A stretch of DNA of 12,357 nt from positions 1-12,357 of the forward strand of contig JAGXAA010000024.1 of the NCBI GenBank assembly GCA_018971765.1. The letters run 5' to 3'. Both the position numbers and the translations under genes were made by a program. The notes under the pieces are model-generated. The model saw nothing but the letters and a program-made list of their open reading frames with translations, did not search any database and was not told the DNA's origin. Positions 6,110-12,251 of the stretch are shown here, in pieces. Every line of letters begins with the position of its first letter. Within the stretch, counting starts at the first letter, position 1. Origin of the DNA: Patescibacteria group bacterium. Lineage in GTDB: Bacteria > Patescibacteriota > Minisyncoccia > Phycocordibacterales > GWA1-40-21.

Positions 6110-7399
6110 TTACAACCCCAAATTCCCTTGGACTATTAGGTTTTCAGGTTTAGTAAAATTTTTTTTGGATGCGCGCAGATATCCCGCCGCCGCTATCATC
6201 GCCGCATTGTCGGTGGTGAGTTTGGCGGGAGGCAAATGAAAGACTGTCGTTTTCGCAAGTTCGCGAGCGACAGTCTTTTTCATTTGTTCTCTCAATTCTT
6301 TGTTTGCCGCTACGCCGCCGCCGAGTATGATAGATTTAGCGCCGAATTCTTTAGCGGCTTTGATTGTTTTTGCGAGTAGTACGTCAATTATCGCTTGCTG
6401 GATTTCGTGACAAATCATCGGAGTAAAGTCGTTGATATTTATATGCCTTTCTTTCATATCCCGCAACATATAAAGAACGGCGGTTTTAAGTCCGGAAAAA
6501 GAAAAATCAAAATCGTTAGAGTGAATCATCGGGCGAGGGAGTTTGATATTAAACGCTTCTTTTTCCATTTCTCGCCTCGTCCATCCGCCCATTCGGAAAG
6601 TGAGCGGATATTTTTTAAAGTTTTCCGCGTGTTTGGCGATCTGCGGTCCGCCTGGATAGGGAAGTTCCAACATTCTGGCCGTCTTGTCAAAACATTCACC
6701 GGCGGCGTCATCTCTGGTTCGCCCGATAATTTTATAATCGCCCCATTTTTTAATAAGCGCCAATTCCGTGTGCCCTCCCGAAACCAGCAACGCAATCGCC
6801 GGAAATTGAATTATTGGAATTTTGAATTTTGAATTTTGAATTTGTTTCGTGCTTCGGATTTTAGATTTCAAATTTTTGCCGTTTTTCAACAAAACGGCGG
6901 TGATGTGTCCTTCCATATGATTCACTGCCACAATCGGTTTTTTCCAAAATACCGCAAGCGCCTTGGCGAAATTCACGCCGACCCAAAGCGCGGGCTCAAG
7001 CCCCGGTCCAACTGTCACGGCAATCGCGTCAATTTTCGGCGTTTGAATCGTCGGAATAAACTTCAAAAATTGTTCCAAAAGTTTCGGCTCTCTTTCTAAG
7101 ATTTTATTTATAATTTTTAATTTGTCATTTGGAATTTGTTTCGGATTTTGCGCTCCTGATTTCGAATTTTTAAAAAGCTCGGCTTTTACTAAACTTTTTC
7201 TTAATATCGGTATCAAATTTTTCTGATGCTCTCTTTTGGCCATCATCGGCACGACACCGCCCCAATGAGCGTGTATTTTAATCTGCGACAAAACCGCATT
7301 GGACAAAGTTTCAAAAGACGGATTTGTGAGTCCGCCTTTCGCCTCGACTATCGCGACGCTCGTCTCGTCGCAGGATGTTTCAATCGCAAGCGTTTTCAT
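6110..7399 (-). CDS. tsaD: tRNA t6A37 threonylcarbamoyltransferase TsaD
   Basis: TsaD, working with TsaB and TsaE, transfers threonylcarbamoyl from TC-AMP to A37 of tRNAs reading ANN codons. The ASKHA-fold signatures are complete: METLAIETSCDETS-like N terminus (MKTLAIETSCDETS), metal ligands in NHMEGH (His161, His165), LLVSGGHTEL (205-214), GRTRDDAAGECFDK (226-239), FSFSGLKTA, ILGGGVAANKELR (358-370) and TTDNAAMIAAAGY with Asp397. At 429 residues it is about 85-90 longer than usual. The excess lies in two low-complexity inserts, at about residues 75-110 and 172-197. Both contain KQI-x-N-x-K-x-KI and derive from the same short DNA repeat. All catalytic segments remain in frame, so it is expected to work. 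tsaB and tsaE are not in the window. No SD is seen. Confidence 0.95.
   Translation of the reverse strand: MKTLAIETSCDETSVAIVEAKGGLTNPSFETLSNAVLSQIKIHAHWGGVVPMMAKREHQKNLIPILRKSLVKAELFKNSKSGAQNPKQIPNDKLKIINKILEREPKLLEQFLKFIPTIQTPKIDAIAVTVGPGLEPALWVGVNFAKALAVFWKKPIVAVNHMEGHITAVLLKNGKNLKSKIRSTKQIQNSKFKIPIIQFPAIALLVSGGHTELALIKKWGDYKIIGRTRDDAAGECFDKTARMLELPYPGGPQIAKHAENFKKYPLTFRMGGWTRREMEKEAFNIKLPRPMIHSNDFDFSFSGLKTAVLYMLRDMKERHININDFTPMICHEIQQAIIDVLLAKTIKAAKEFGAKSIILGGGVAANKELREQMKKTVARELAKTTVFHLPPAKLTTDNAAMIAAAGYLRASKKNFTKPENLIVQGNLGL
6817..6847 (-). repeat. Repeat-derived insert 2 in tsaD
   Basis: On the + strand GAATTTT is repeated three times (6817-6837), followed by GAATTTG. On the coding strand this reads as AAACAAATTC followed by AAAATTC units, and it encodes KQIQNSKFKI (residues 185-194). 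It matches 25 of 30 bases of the insert at 7112-7141. Confidence 0.7.
7112..7141 (-). repeat. Repeat-derived insert 1 in tsaD
   Basis: The coding strand begins AAACAAATTC and then continues as a diverged AAATT-rich stretch encoding KQIPNDKLKI (residues 87-96). With the preceding CG, 12 bases (CGAAACAAATTC) are identical to the copy at 6818-6849. Confidence 0.65.
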
Positions 7400-7414
7400 T
7401 TCATTTGTGATCTA

Positions 7415-7444
7415 ATCATATCCTTTGCGCGAACCTTTTTCCAA
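7415..7444 (-). promoter_or_regulatory. Putative tsaD promoter
   Basis: On the - strand TTGGAA (7444-7439), an 18-nt spacer and TATGAT (7420-7415) lie 15 nt before the tsaD ATG. The match is moderate and the leader would be under 10 nt. Confidence 0.35.
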
Positions 7445-7453
7445 TAGAACTCT

Positions 7454-7524
7454 GACTAATCGCACGCTCCGCGTGTGTGGTGGCTTTAGACCAATGCGTA
7501 CGCTCCGATTGCGTGGTGACTCTA
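7454..7524. repeat. Degenerate tandem repeat, about two 35-36-nt units
   Basis: Units 7454-7488 and 7489-7524 share GAC-Y-AAT, then ACGCTCCG, then GTGGTG and CT-Y-TA at matching positions. A fragment of a third unit may follow (7525-7560). It lies in the 247-bp gap between tsaD and the restriction gene, where no gene is seen. Confidence 0.55.
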
Positions 7525-7559
7525 ACAATCCGACCAGCGCCTCGCGGACTCGGCGCTCC

Positions 7560-7647
7560 GCCCTCGCCCCGTTCCGCCTTTCCATACTTATTTTTTTTCG
7601 CGCGGGGGATTTTTTTAAAATTGAATGGGCGGAAACGGGGCGAGGGC
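7560..7647. repeat. Long GC-rich inverted repeat next to the restriction gene
   Basis: GCCCTCGCCCCG (7560-7571) and CGGGGCGAGGGC (7636-7647) pair perfectly over 12 bp. They extend through TT/AAA with one bulge to CCGCC (7574-7578) and GGCGG (7628-7632). The loop of about 50 nt holds T8, a CGCGCGGGGG block and T7. The right arm reaches the last base of the restriction gene's stop codon. It may act as a 3' stem-loop for the lexA operon, or be the remnant of a mobile-element end. Confidence 0.6.
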
Positions 7648-8429
7648 TACTTTTTGTTAAAGCGCTTAAAGTAGGCATCAATTTCGTCACGAAGCTCAAT
7701 ACCAACTCTCTCAAAGCAGTCGAGTAAATCCTTGTAGGTATTCTTACCGCCAAGGAAATCCCAAAACTCGTCTGCCACTTTAAGCTCATTTTCTAGATCA
7801 AGCATTCCTCGCATTGTCCATCGAGTATATGGTTCTGGTTCGTAAGGATTGTAAGGAATTGCGATATAAGTATTTACATCAGCCTTAGGATTATTCGCTA
7901 AAAGAACAGCTGCCCACTCAAGAAGTGTCCGTTTGAATTCCTTAAAACCTCCAGCGTTTGGTTTTGCGGTTTTAATATCAAATAAATAAAAAGCTCCGTC
8001 TTTTGACTCGAACATCAAATCAACCTTTGTTGGTTTGACTTTAATCATTTCTCCCGTTTGGCAGACTTTCCTTATTCTTTCAATCTCATCTTTCTTATTC
8101 GGAGTACTTGTTGCTGTCGTAAGACCGTCAATAATCTTCTGTATTTCAGCTTGCGCGGCAGTGCTAATCTGATTTCCAGCTGTTGCTTGCGAAACAGCCA
8201 TTTTGAAATTTTTCTGCGCTAGAGCAAGACCGACCGGCTCAAAAATACTTGTACCGAAATTTGTATTGAGAGAGTGAATGAAAGAATACAAGGCAAGTCT
8301 ATCCTTGCCGAGTAGTCGTGTATGAAAAGGCATTGATGCCGGTTCAGGTTTATAGTTTTGGAACTTATTACGCAAACTTGCTTTCAAAACTTCCTCAACG
8401 CTATTTACTTGTTCTTTAGATAAAGCCAT
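7647..8429 (-). CDS. TdeIII-like type II restriction endonuclease
   Basis: This 260-residue protein is probably a restriction endonuclease that cuts unmodified DNA. A PD-(D/E)xK-type core is visible: KVDLMF with Asp137, a 13-residue gap, then FDIKTAKPN with Asp151 and Lys153, followed by a helix with Glu171 (TLLEWAAVLLA). From memory the whole protein resembles the TdeIII family, whose founder recognises GGNCC; the specificity here is not predictable by eye. It starts 3 nt after the methyltransferase stop, so the two are co-transcribed and probably translationally coupled, with the protective enzyme made first. There is no SD. The TAG stop lies at the edge of the inverted repeat at 7560-7647. 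Confidence in a nuclease role is high because of the partner; the family name is less certain. Confidence 0.82.
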   Translation of the reverse strand: MALSKEQVNSVEEVLKASLRNKFQNYKPEPASMPFHTRLLGKDRLALYSFIHSLNTNFGTSIFEPVGLALAQKNFKMAVSQATAGNQISTAAQAEIQKIIDGLTTATSTPNKKDEIERIRKVCQTGEMIKVKPTKVDLMFESKDGAFYLFDIKTAKPNAGGFKEFKRTLLEWAAVLLANNPKADVNTYIAIPYNPYEPEPYTRWTMRGMLDLENELKVADEFWDFLGGKNTYKDLLDCFERVGIELRDEIDAYFKRFNKK

Positions 8430-8432
8430 AAA

Positions 8433-10007
8433 TTATTTTGATTTAAAGTGGAAAATTATTTCTGAGTAAGGATTGCGATCGCGTTCCGTGCGATTTAACA
8501 CTGGACGCTTGAATTGATTTACAATCTTCATACCTGATTTCTCAGCAATTTCTGGGTAAAGGTTATATTTGTCATTTGCTACAAGGAAAATATCAAAATC
8601 TGCTTTTAGATATTGCTTACAATTATTTAATACATCAGCAATTCCTTGTGCATACGATCGACGAGCTTCTTGCCCTTGCCCTTTGTACAAAGGGCCTATT
8701 TCTAAATCATCCTTTCGTTTAAATCCGAGCAAGTCATAAGCATATGCGTGCTGTTCATGGTAGTCAATTTGCCCAACATACGGAGGTGAGCAAAAAATAC
8801 CCGCTATTTTTTGCTTTTTAAGAATTTTAGAAAACTCCGGACTTTGCTTTTCTACTTTCTCAAAAATATTCACAGTTCGAGAGTCTCCGGTTATTGCGGA
8901 GTAGTGTACAGGCTTACGTAAGGTATTAAATTCACGGATTCGACTCAATGTATCAAACGCATAGCGATTGAGCATTGTCTTAATCGAAAATAGCGGTTTG
9001 CAGATTTTCTTGTGTTTGTAGCAGTAGTATGTCGTAAGTTGTGGCTCCTTGAGCGTTGCCAGATCGCTATGCGTTGTGGCTCGGCATGACCTAATTGTTC
9101 GGCTCAAAATAAGCGCGAGGATTTTGCGTGTCTTAACATCTTTTTCTTGTTTGATTGTCTGAAAGACATGATCTATTTCTCGGCGAACATTATCCATAAA
9201 CCAGATATCAAGGAAAGAGTCTGATTTATCCTGTTTTAGTTTGATTGCATACTTTTTGAGTAATTTTTGGTATACAGGCAGAAACTCACGCTCTTTTTCG
9301 ATAGAGAATTTCTTTTCGTCAAAATTTCCCTGATTGAGTTTATACTTAAAATCGTAGCCGGGGAAGTATAGATTATTAAATTTGGCAAGCTCAGCCAAAA
9401 GCTCAGTTTCAAATTCTTGAATTTTATTATCATGCTCAAATGTATCCAACGCGGAGAGCATTCTTTTGATTGCTTTCTGTAAATACTCCTCGTCGTAGCG
9501 CGTTGCCTTACAGCTAGCAATCATGCAATTAAATTCTGATACATCTATACCGACTGAATGTATACCCATCTCTAACGACTGAATAAGTGTCGTTCCTGAA
9601 CCCAAAAATGGGTCAAGAATAATATCGCCAGATTTGAAATATGCCTCCTTTTTGAAATCGTCTGTGTGTGTATCTATAAAATACTCAACAAGCTGAGGAA
9701 TGTATTTACCTTTGTACGGATGAAGTCGGTGCACATGTTTTGTGGTATCTTTCTCGCGCAAGTTATCGAACGAAAGTGTCCAGTTTAAGTCGTTGCCAAG
9801 ATTTTTTTTCCAACTTATCTCGCGCTTTCCATTGTAAGATTCGTAGTATTTTTTAAGATCACCCAAATCAACCATAGTAGAACCGTTTTCGCCATGTTTT
9901 TTTACCTTGCCATATTGCACAAGGTAAGAAATGTTTGTCGGGGACACCTCTTTCTCAAGATAGTCGGTAGCCCATTTTGATGCTTCTGGTATAGATACTA
10001 ATGACAT
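8433..10007 (-). CDS. DNA methyltransferase of the R-M system, with N-terminal HTH
   Basis: This is a 524-residue modification enzyme that should protect host DNA from the adjacent nuclease. Motif X-like HPYKGKYIPQLVEYF is at 96-110. AdoMet-binding motif I is DPFLGSGTT (132-140), followed by VGIDVSEFN with the acidic motif II residue. The catalytic motif IV is SPPY (407-410), which indicates N4-cytosine methylation more than N6-adenine (usually DPPY). About 270 residues lie between motifs I and IV and probably hold the target-recognition region. Residues 1-58 (IPEASKWATDYL...NISYLVQYGKV...VDLGDLKKYYES) resemble a MerR/excisionase-type helix-turn-helix, so the enzyme might also bind its own operon's DNA. 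It begins 19 nt after the lexA stop on the same strand. No SD is present. Confidence 0.88.
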   Translation of the reverse strand: MSLVSIPEASKWATDYLEKEVSPTNISYLVQYGKVKKHGENGSTMVDLGDLKKYYESYNGKREISWKKNLGNDLNWTLSFDNLREKDTTKHVHRLHPYKGKYIPQLVEYFIDTHTDDFKKEAYFKSGDIILDPFLGSGTTLIQSLEMGIHSVGIDVSEFNCMIASCKATRYDEEYLQKAIKRMLSALDTFEHDNKIQEFETELLAELAKFNNLYFPGYDFKYKLNQGNFDEKKFSIEKEREFLPVYQKLLKKYAIKLKQDKSDSFLDIWFMDNVRREIDHVFQTIKQEKDVKTRKILALILSRTIRSCRATTHSDLATLKEPQLTTYYCYKHKKICKPLFSIKTMLNRYAFDTLSRIREFNTLRKPVHYSAITGDSRTVNIFEKVEKQSPEFSKILKKQKIAGIFCSPPYVGQIDYHEQHAYAYDLLGFKRKDDLEIGPLYKGQGQEARRSYAQGIADVLNNCKQYLKADFDIFLVANDKYNLYPEIAEKSGMKIVNQFKRPVLNRTERDRNPYSEIIFHFKSK

Positions 10008-10026
10008 AAAATTATTTTAGCATTTA

Positions 10027-10653
10027 TTAAAATTCTTTCCTAAGAACTCCCACGACCTTTCCTTGTATTTCCACATTCGTTTCGTAAAAAGGCTTCATGT
10101 ATTTGTTTGCCGGCACAAGTTTGATGCGGTCTTTCTCTCTGTAAATCTTTTTTAATGTAACTTCGTTTCGGTCCGGCATATATGCAACTGCTTTTTCACC
10201 ATCATCAACCGTTTGCTGTTCGCGAACAATAACAATATCGCCGTCAGAAATACCCTCCTCAATCATACTTCGTCCGGAAACCTTGAGTGCATAAAAATTC
10301 GCACCGGAAGAGAGCATGCTTCGTGGAACTTCTATCGGCTCCGGTTCTCTAATTGCCTCAATCGGACCTCCCGCTGCAATAAATCCCATAAGAGGTATCT
10401 CTACGACTGGCGATTTATGGTCACGAAGTGCTTGAATAGATCGCTTTTTGCCTTTTTCAACTGTAAGCAGATTTTTCTCGCGCAAAGATGATATGTGCTG
10501 GTGAACTGTCGGGACAGAGATACCAAAATGCTTCGCAATTTCGGTCAGTGCTGGCGAGTAACCATTTTCTCTACGATATTCTCGAGCAAAGTGGAGTACC
10601 TCCGCCTGTCGCTTTGATGGTTTGCCTGTACCCATACTTGACTTCTTTTCCAT
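10027..10653 (-). CDS. lexA: LexA repressor
   Basis: This is a 208-residue SOS repressor. RecA filaments stimulate such proteins to cut themselves, releasing damage-response genes. The winged helix-turn-helix is at about 10-75 (SPALTEIAKHFGISVPTVHQHISSL). The cleavage site is Ala94-Gly95 in FIAAGGP. The catalytic dyad is Ser129 (VSGRSM) and Lys168 (EVTLKK), so the S24 peptidase fold is intact and self-cleavage is expected. It is the first gene of a leftward run with the methyltransferase (19-nt gap) and the restriction enzyme. The ATG at 10653 is chosen because a -10 box lies 6 nt upstream; Met7 (10635) is a possible alternative. It could be the cell's only LexA or a dedicated regulator of the island; sequence alone does not decide. 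Confidence 0.92.
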   Translation of the reverse strand: MEKKSSMGTGKPSKRQAEVLHFAREYRRENGYSPALTEIAKHFGISVPTVHQHISSLREKNLLTVEKGKKRSIQALRDHKSPVVEIPLMGFIAAGGPIEAIREPEPIEVPRSMLSSGANFYALKVSGRSMIEEGISDGDIVIVREQQTVDDGEKAVAYMPDRNEVTLKKIYREKDRIKLVPANKYMKPFYETNVEIQGKVVGVLRKEF

Positions 10654-10659
10654 GCTTGG

Positions 10660-10688
10660 AGTATACTACCTAAACATAACCTAAACAA
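10660..10688 (-). promoter_or_regulatory. Putative promoter of the lexA-R-M operon
   Basis: On the - strand TTGTTT (10688-10683), a 17-nt spacer and TATACT (10665-10660) precede ATG 10653 by exactly 6 nt. The mRNA would be leaderless. The -10 sits in the palindrome AGTATACT (10660-10667). Confidence 0.55.
10668..10687. promoter_or_regulatory. Direct-repeat candidate LexA operator
   Basis: ACCTAAACA occurs at 10668-10676 and 10679-10687, an 11-bp period. On the - strand this reads GTTT-N7-GTTT inside TGTTTAGGT repeats. It covers most of the lexA -35 and spacer. The geometry equals the GTTC-N7-GTTC LexA boxes known from alphaproteobacteria; the parallel is suggestive only. Confidence 0.5.
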
Positions 10689-10695
10689 GAGCGGG

Positions 10696-10704
10696 TTATC
10701 CACA
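10696..10704 (+). promoter_or_regulatory. Perfect DnaA-box sequence
   Basis: TTATCCACA matches the high-affinity DnaA box exactly and is followed by an AT-rich stretch (10705-10727) that must hold the rightward start signals. Only one box is seen, so it is not evidence for an origin; a regulatory role or chance are both possible. Confidence 0.35.
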
Positions 10705-10727
10705 TTATAAATAATATTAAAATAACT

Positions 10728-11300
10728 ATGGAACAAGACAAAGAAATTTCGGCAATGAATGAAATTATTGCCTCATTAAATAATCTAGATGATGGACAAA
10801 GGCAGAGGGTGATGAAATATGTGCTAGAGCGTTTTGGTGTTCCCGTGACAGAGCAAATTAACGCACCAATAATGTCTCCAGTACAAAAACCCGCTCAATC
10901 TGTCGGATATGAAAACACTCTTAATACAAAAATTGTTGACATCCGAACATTTAAAGAAGAAAAATCTCCTCGTTCCGCTATCCAAATGGCAGTTTTGGTC
11001 GCGTTTTATCTTCAAGAAATAGCTCCTTCAGACGAAAGAAAGGTGGCTATAGATTCAACAGATATAGAAAAATATTTCAAGCAAGCTAATTATAAACTCC
11101 CTTCTGGAAAAAACGGAGCCGCCGATACTCTAGTGAACGCTAAGAGAGCTGGGTATTTTGAAATTGCAGATCGTGGAACTTACAAATTAAATCCAGTCGG
11201 TTATAACCTTATTGCACATAGTTTGCCAAATGGAGATAGTGAGCCACGAAAAGCGAGAGCTAAAACTAAAGCAAAAAAGGCGAAGAAATCTAAAAAATAA
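10728..11300 (+). CDS. Unknown protein: winged-helix-like core, basic tail
   Basis: This is a 190-residue protein of unknown function. Residues 9-37 look like an amphipathic helix pair (MNEIIASLNNLDDGQRQRV then MKYVLERFG) of the kind used for dimerisation. A linker rich in Pro, Gln and Ser follows. Residues 82-166 resemble a winged helix: helix AIQMAVLVAFYLQEIAP, helix DIEKYFKQANY, a helix with TLVNAKRAGYF, then a wing-like GTYKLNPVGYNL. The last 18 residues are mostly Lys, Arg and Ala, suited to nucleic-acid contact. It begins 74 nt from divergent lexA and ends 2 nt before the next gene, so the pair is an operon. No SD is present; an AT-rich TATTAA-like element precedes the ATG. It may be the DNA-sensing or regulatory half of a two-gene defence module. 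This is an inference from context, not a family match. Confidence 0.75.
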   Translation: MEQDKEISAMNEIIASLNNLDDGQRQRVMKYVLERFGVPVTEQINAPIMSPVQKPAQSVGYENTLNTKIVDIRTFKEEKSPRSAIQMAVLVAFYLQEIAPSDERKVAIDSTDIEKYFKQANYKLPSGKNGAADTLVNAKRAGYFEIADRGTYKLNPVGYNLIAHSLPNGDSEPRKARAKTKAKKAKKSKK

Positions 11301-11302
11301 TT

Positions 11303-12115
11303 ATGGATCCTGCTAATGACAATCTAGCAGAGAAACTAAAGCAAACCGAAAGACTAGCAAAGACGGTTAATTCAATAAAATCTCTTCAGCTCGGTTCGGC
11401 TTCAGTTAAAGATGAAACAAAAGCTTTTGTAAAAGCCTATTTTGAGATTTTGCAATCTGATCTAAAGAATCTAGGCATACCGACTGAAGAGCTTGATACT
11501 TCAATGCAGAACCTAATAACGCTGACGAACTCAAAAGCACTAACTTCAAAATATAAAAAATTTTTAAAGAAAATTAAATCTGAACTTGTAACGATAGAGT
11601 CGACTGGTTCTTATACTCTCCGTAACCGTAATACAAAAATTATAAAAAACGATTATGAATCAGCCTTACTAAAAATACTGGGTCAAATTATTCCAGCTAT
11701 TGCTAGTTCATATCAACAGATTTTAAATGATTTAAATACTTCACGAATTTCATATAGAGGTACCGTTGCAGAAATGAGGGAGGTCTTGAGAGAAACCCTT
11801 GATTATCTCGCTCCCGATGAAGAAGTTACAAAAATGAAAGGGTTTAAATTAGAGAAAGACATGACAAGGCCAACAATGAAACAGAAAGTCCGTTATGTTT
11901 TAAGAAATAGAGGAAAATCTGAAACAGCAATAAAATCTCCGGAAGACGCTGCGTATGTTGTTGACGAAGGGATAGAAAGATTAGTTAGATCAACCTATAA
12001 TCGTGGCTCATTATCAACCCACACATCTTCCTCTGATAAAGCTGAGGCTTGTCAGATAAAAATGTATCTCGATACAGTGCTTTGTGAGCTATTGGAAATA
12101 CATAGTAAATCTTAG
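11303..12115 (+). CDS. Putative nuclease with HEPN-like R-X5-H motif
   Basis: This 270-residue, largely helical protein has no membrane segment. The N-terminal half (10-145) is coiled-coil-like. A well-defined C-terminal block begins at SYRGTVAEMREVLRETLDYLAP (150-171), continues through GFKLEKDMTRPTMKQKVRYVL (180-200), and ends with YNRGSLSTH, then a last helix KMYLDTVLCELLEI (253-266). Arg234 and His240 give R-X5-H before a final helix, matching the R-X4-6-H ribonuclease motif of HEPN domains, especially the C-terminal domain of abortive-infection proteins. From memory this block resembles proteins annotated as predicted pPIWI-associating nucleases, but no PIWI gene is in the window. Coupling to the upstream gene (2-nt gap) and position beside an R-M operon support a defence role. 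Function remains unproven. Confidence 0.65.
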   Translation: MDPANDNLAEKLKQTERLAKTVNSIKSLQLGSASVKDETKAFVKAYFEILQSDLKNLGIPTEELDTSMQNLITLTNSKALTSKYKKFLKKIKSELVTIESTGSYTLRNRNTKIIKNDYESALLKILGQIIPAIASSYQQILNDLNTSRISYRGTVAEMREVLRETLDYLAPDEEVTKMKGFKLEKDMTRPTMKQKVRYVLRNRGKSETAIKSPEDAAYVVDEGIERLVRSTYNRGSLSTHTSSSDKAEACQIKMYLDTVLCELLEIHSKS

Positions 12116-12122
12116 GGAGCCC

Positions 12123-12153
12123 CGCCCGCGATCCCTTCTACCCTTCGCGGGCG
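12123..12153. other. GC-rich hairpin after the two-gene unit
   Basis: CGCCCGCGA (12123-12131) and TCGCGGGCG (12145-12153) form a perfect 9-bp stem with a 13-nt loop, starting 8 nt after the stop codon. No T tract follows, so it is a weak candidate terminator, or a 3' stabilising or mobile-element structure. The rest of the 136-nt gap up to 12251 holds only the next gene's promoter. Confidence 0.5.
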
Positions 12154-12218
12154 AGATGTGCGCGCACTGGGTGGGAGGGGCAAGCACATACGGCTTCGCG
12201 CCTCGGACATTAGACCTG

Positions 12219-12245
12219 TTGCCATATAGACTTTTTTGATACAAT
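12219..12245 (+). promoter_or_regulatory. Putative promoter of the partial transposase
   Basis: TTGCCA (12219-12224), a short 15-nt spacer and TACAAT (12240-12245) precede the ATG at 12252 by exactly 6 nt, again predicting a leaderless mRNA. The spacer is shorter than ideal. Confidence 0.4.
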
Positions 12246-12251
12246 ATCGGC

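Noticed and set aside
7454..7560. CRISPR-like array
   Set aside because: Only about two directly adjoining, diverged units with no unique spacers and no cas genes; a degenerate tandem repeat fits better.
7412..7789. 125-codon - strand ORF overlapping the endonuclease gene's 3' end
   Set aside because: It lies out of frame across the endonuclease end, the inverted repeat and the tandem repeat. It is Arg/Ser-rich with no recognisable domain.
10690..10727. Replication origin
   Set aside because: A single DnaA box with an AT-rich tract, no cluster of boxes and no dnaA or dnaN nearby.
11303..12115. Prokaryotic Argonaute or pPIWI system
   Set aside because: The resemblance is only to a predicted partner nuclease. 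No PIWI, DinG-like or REase-PIWI gene is present in the window.
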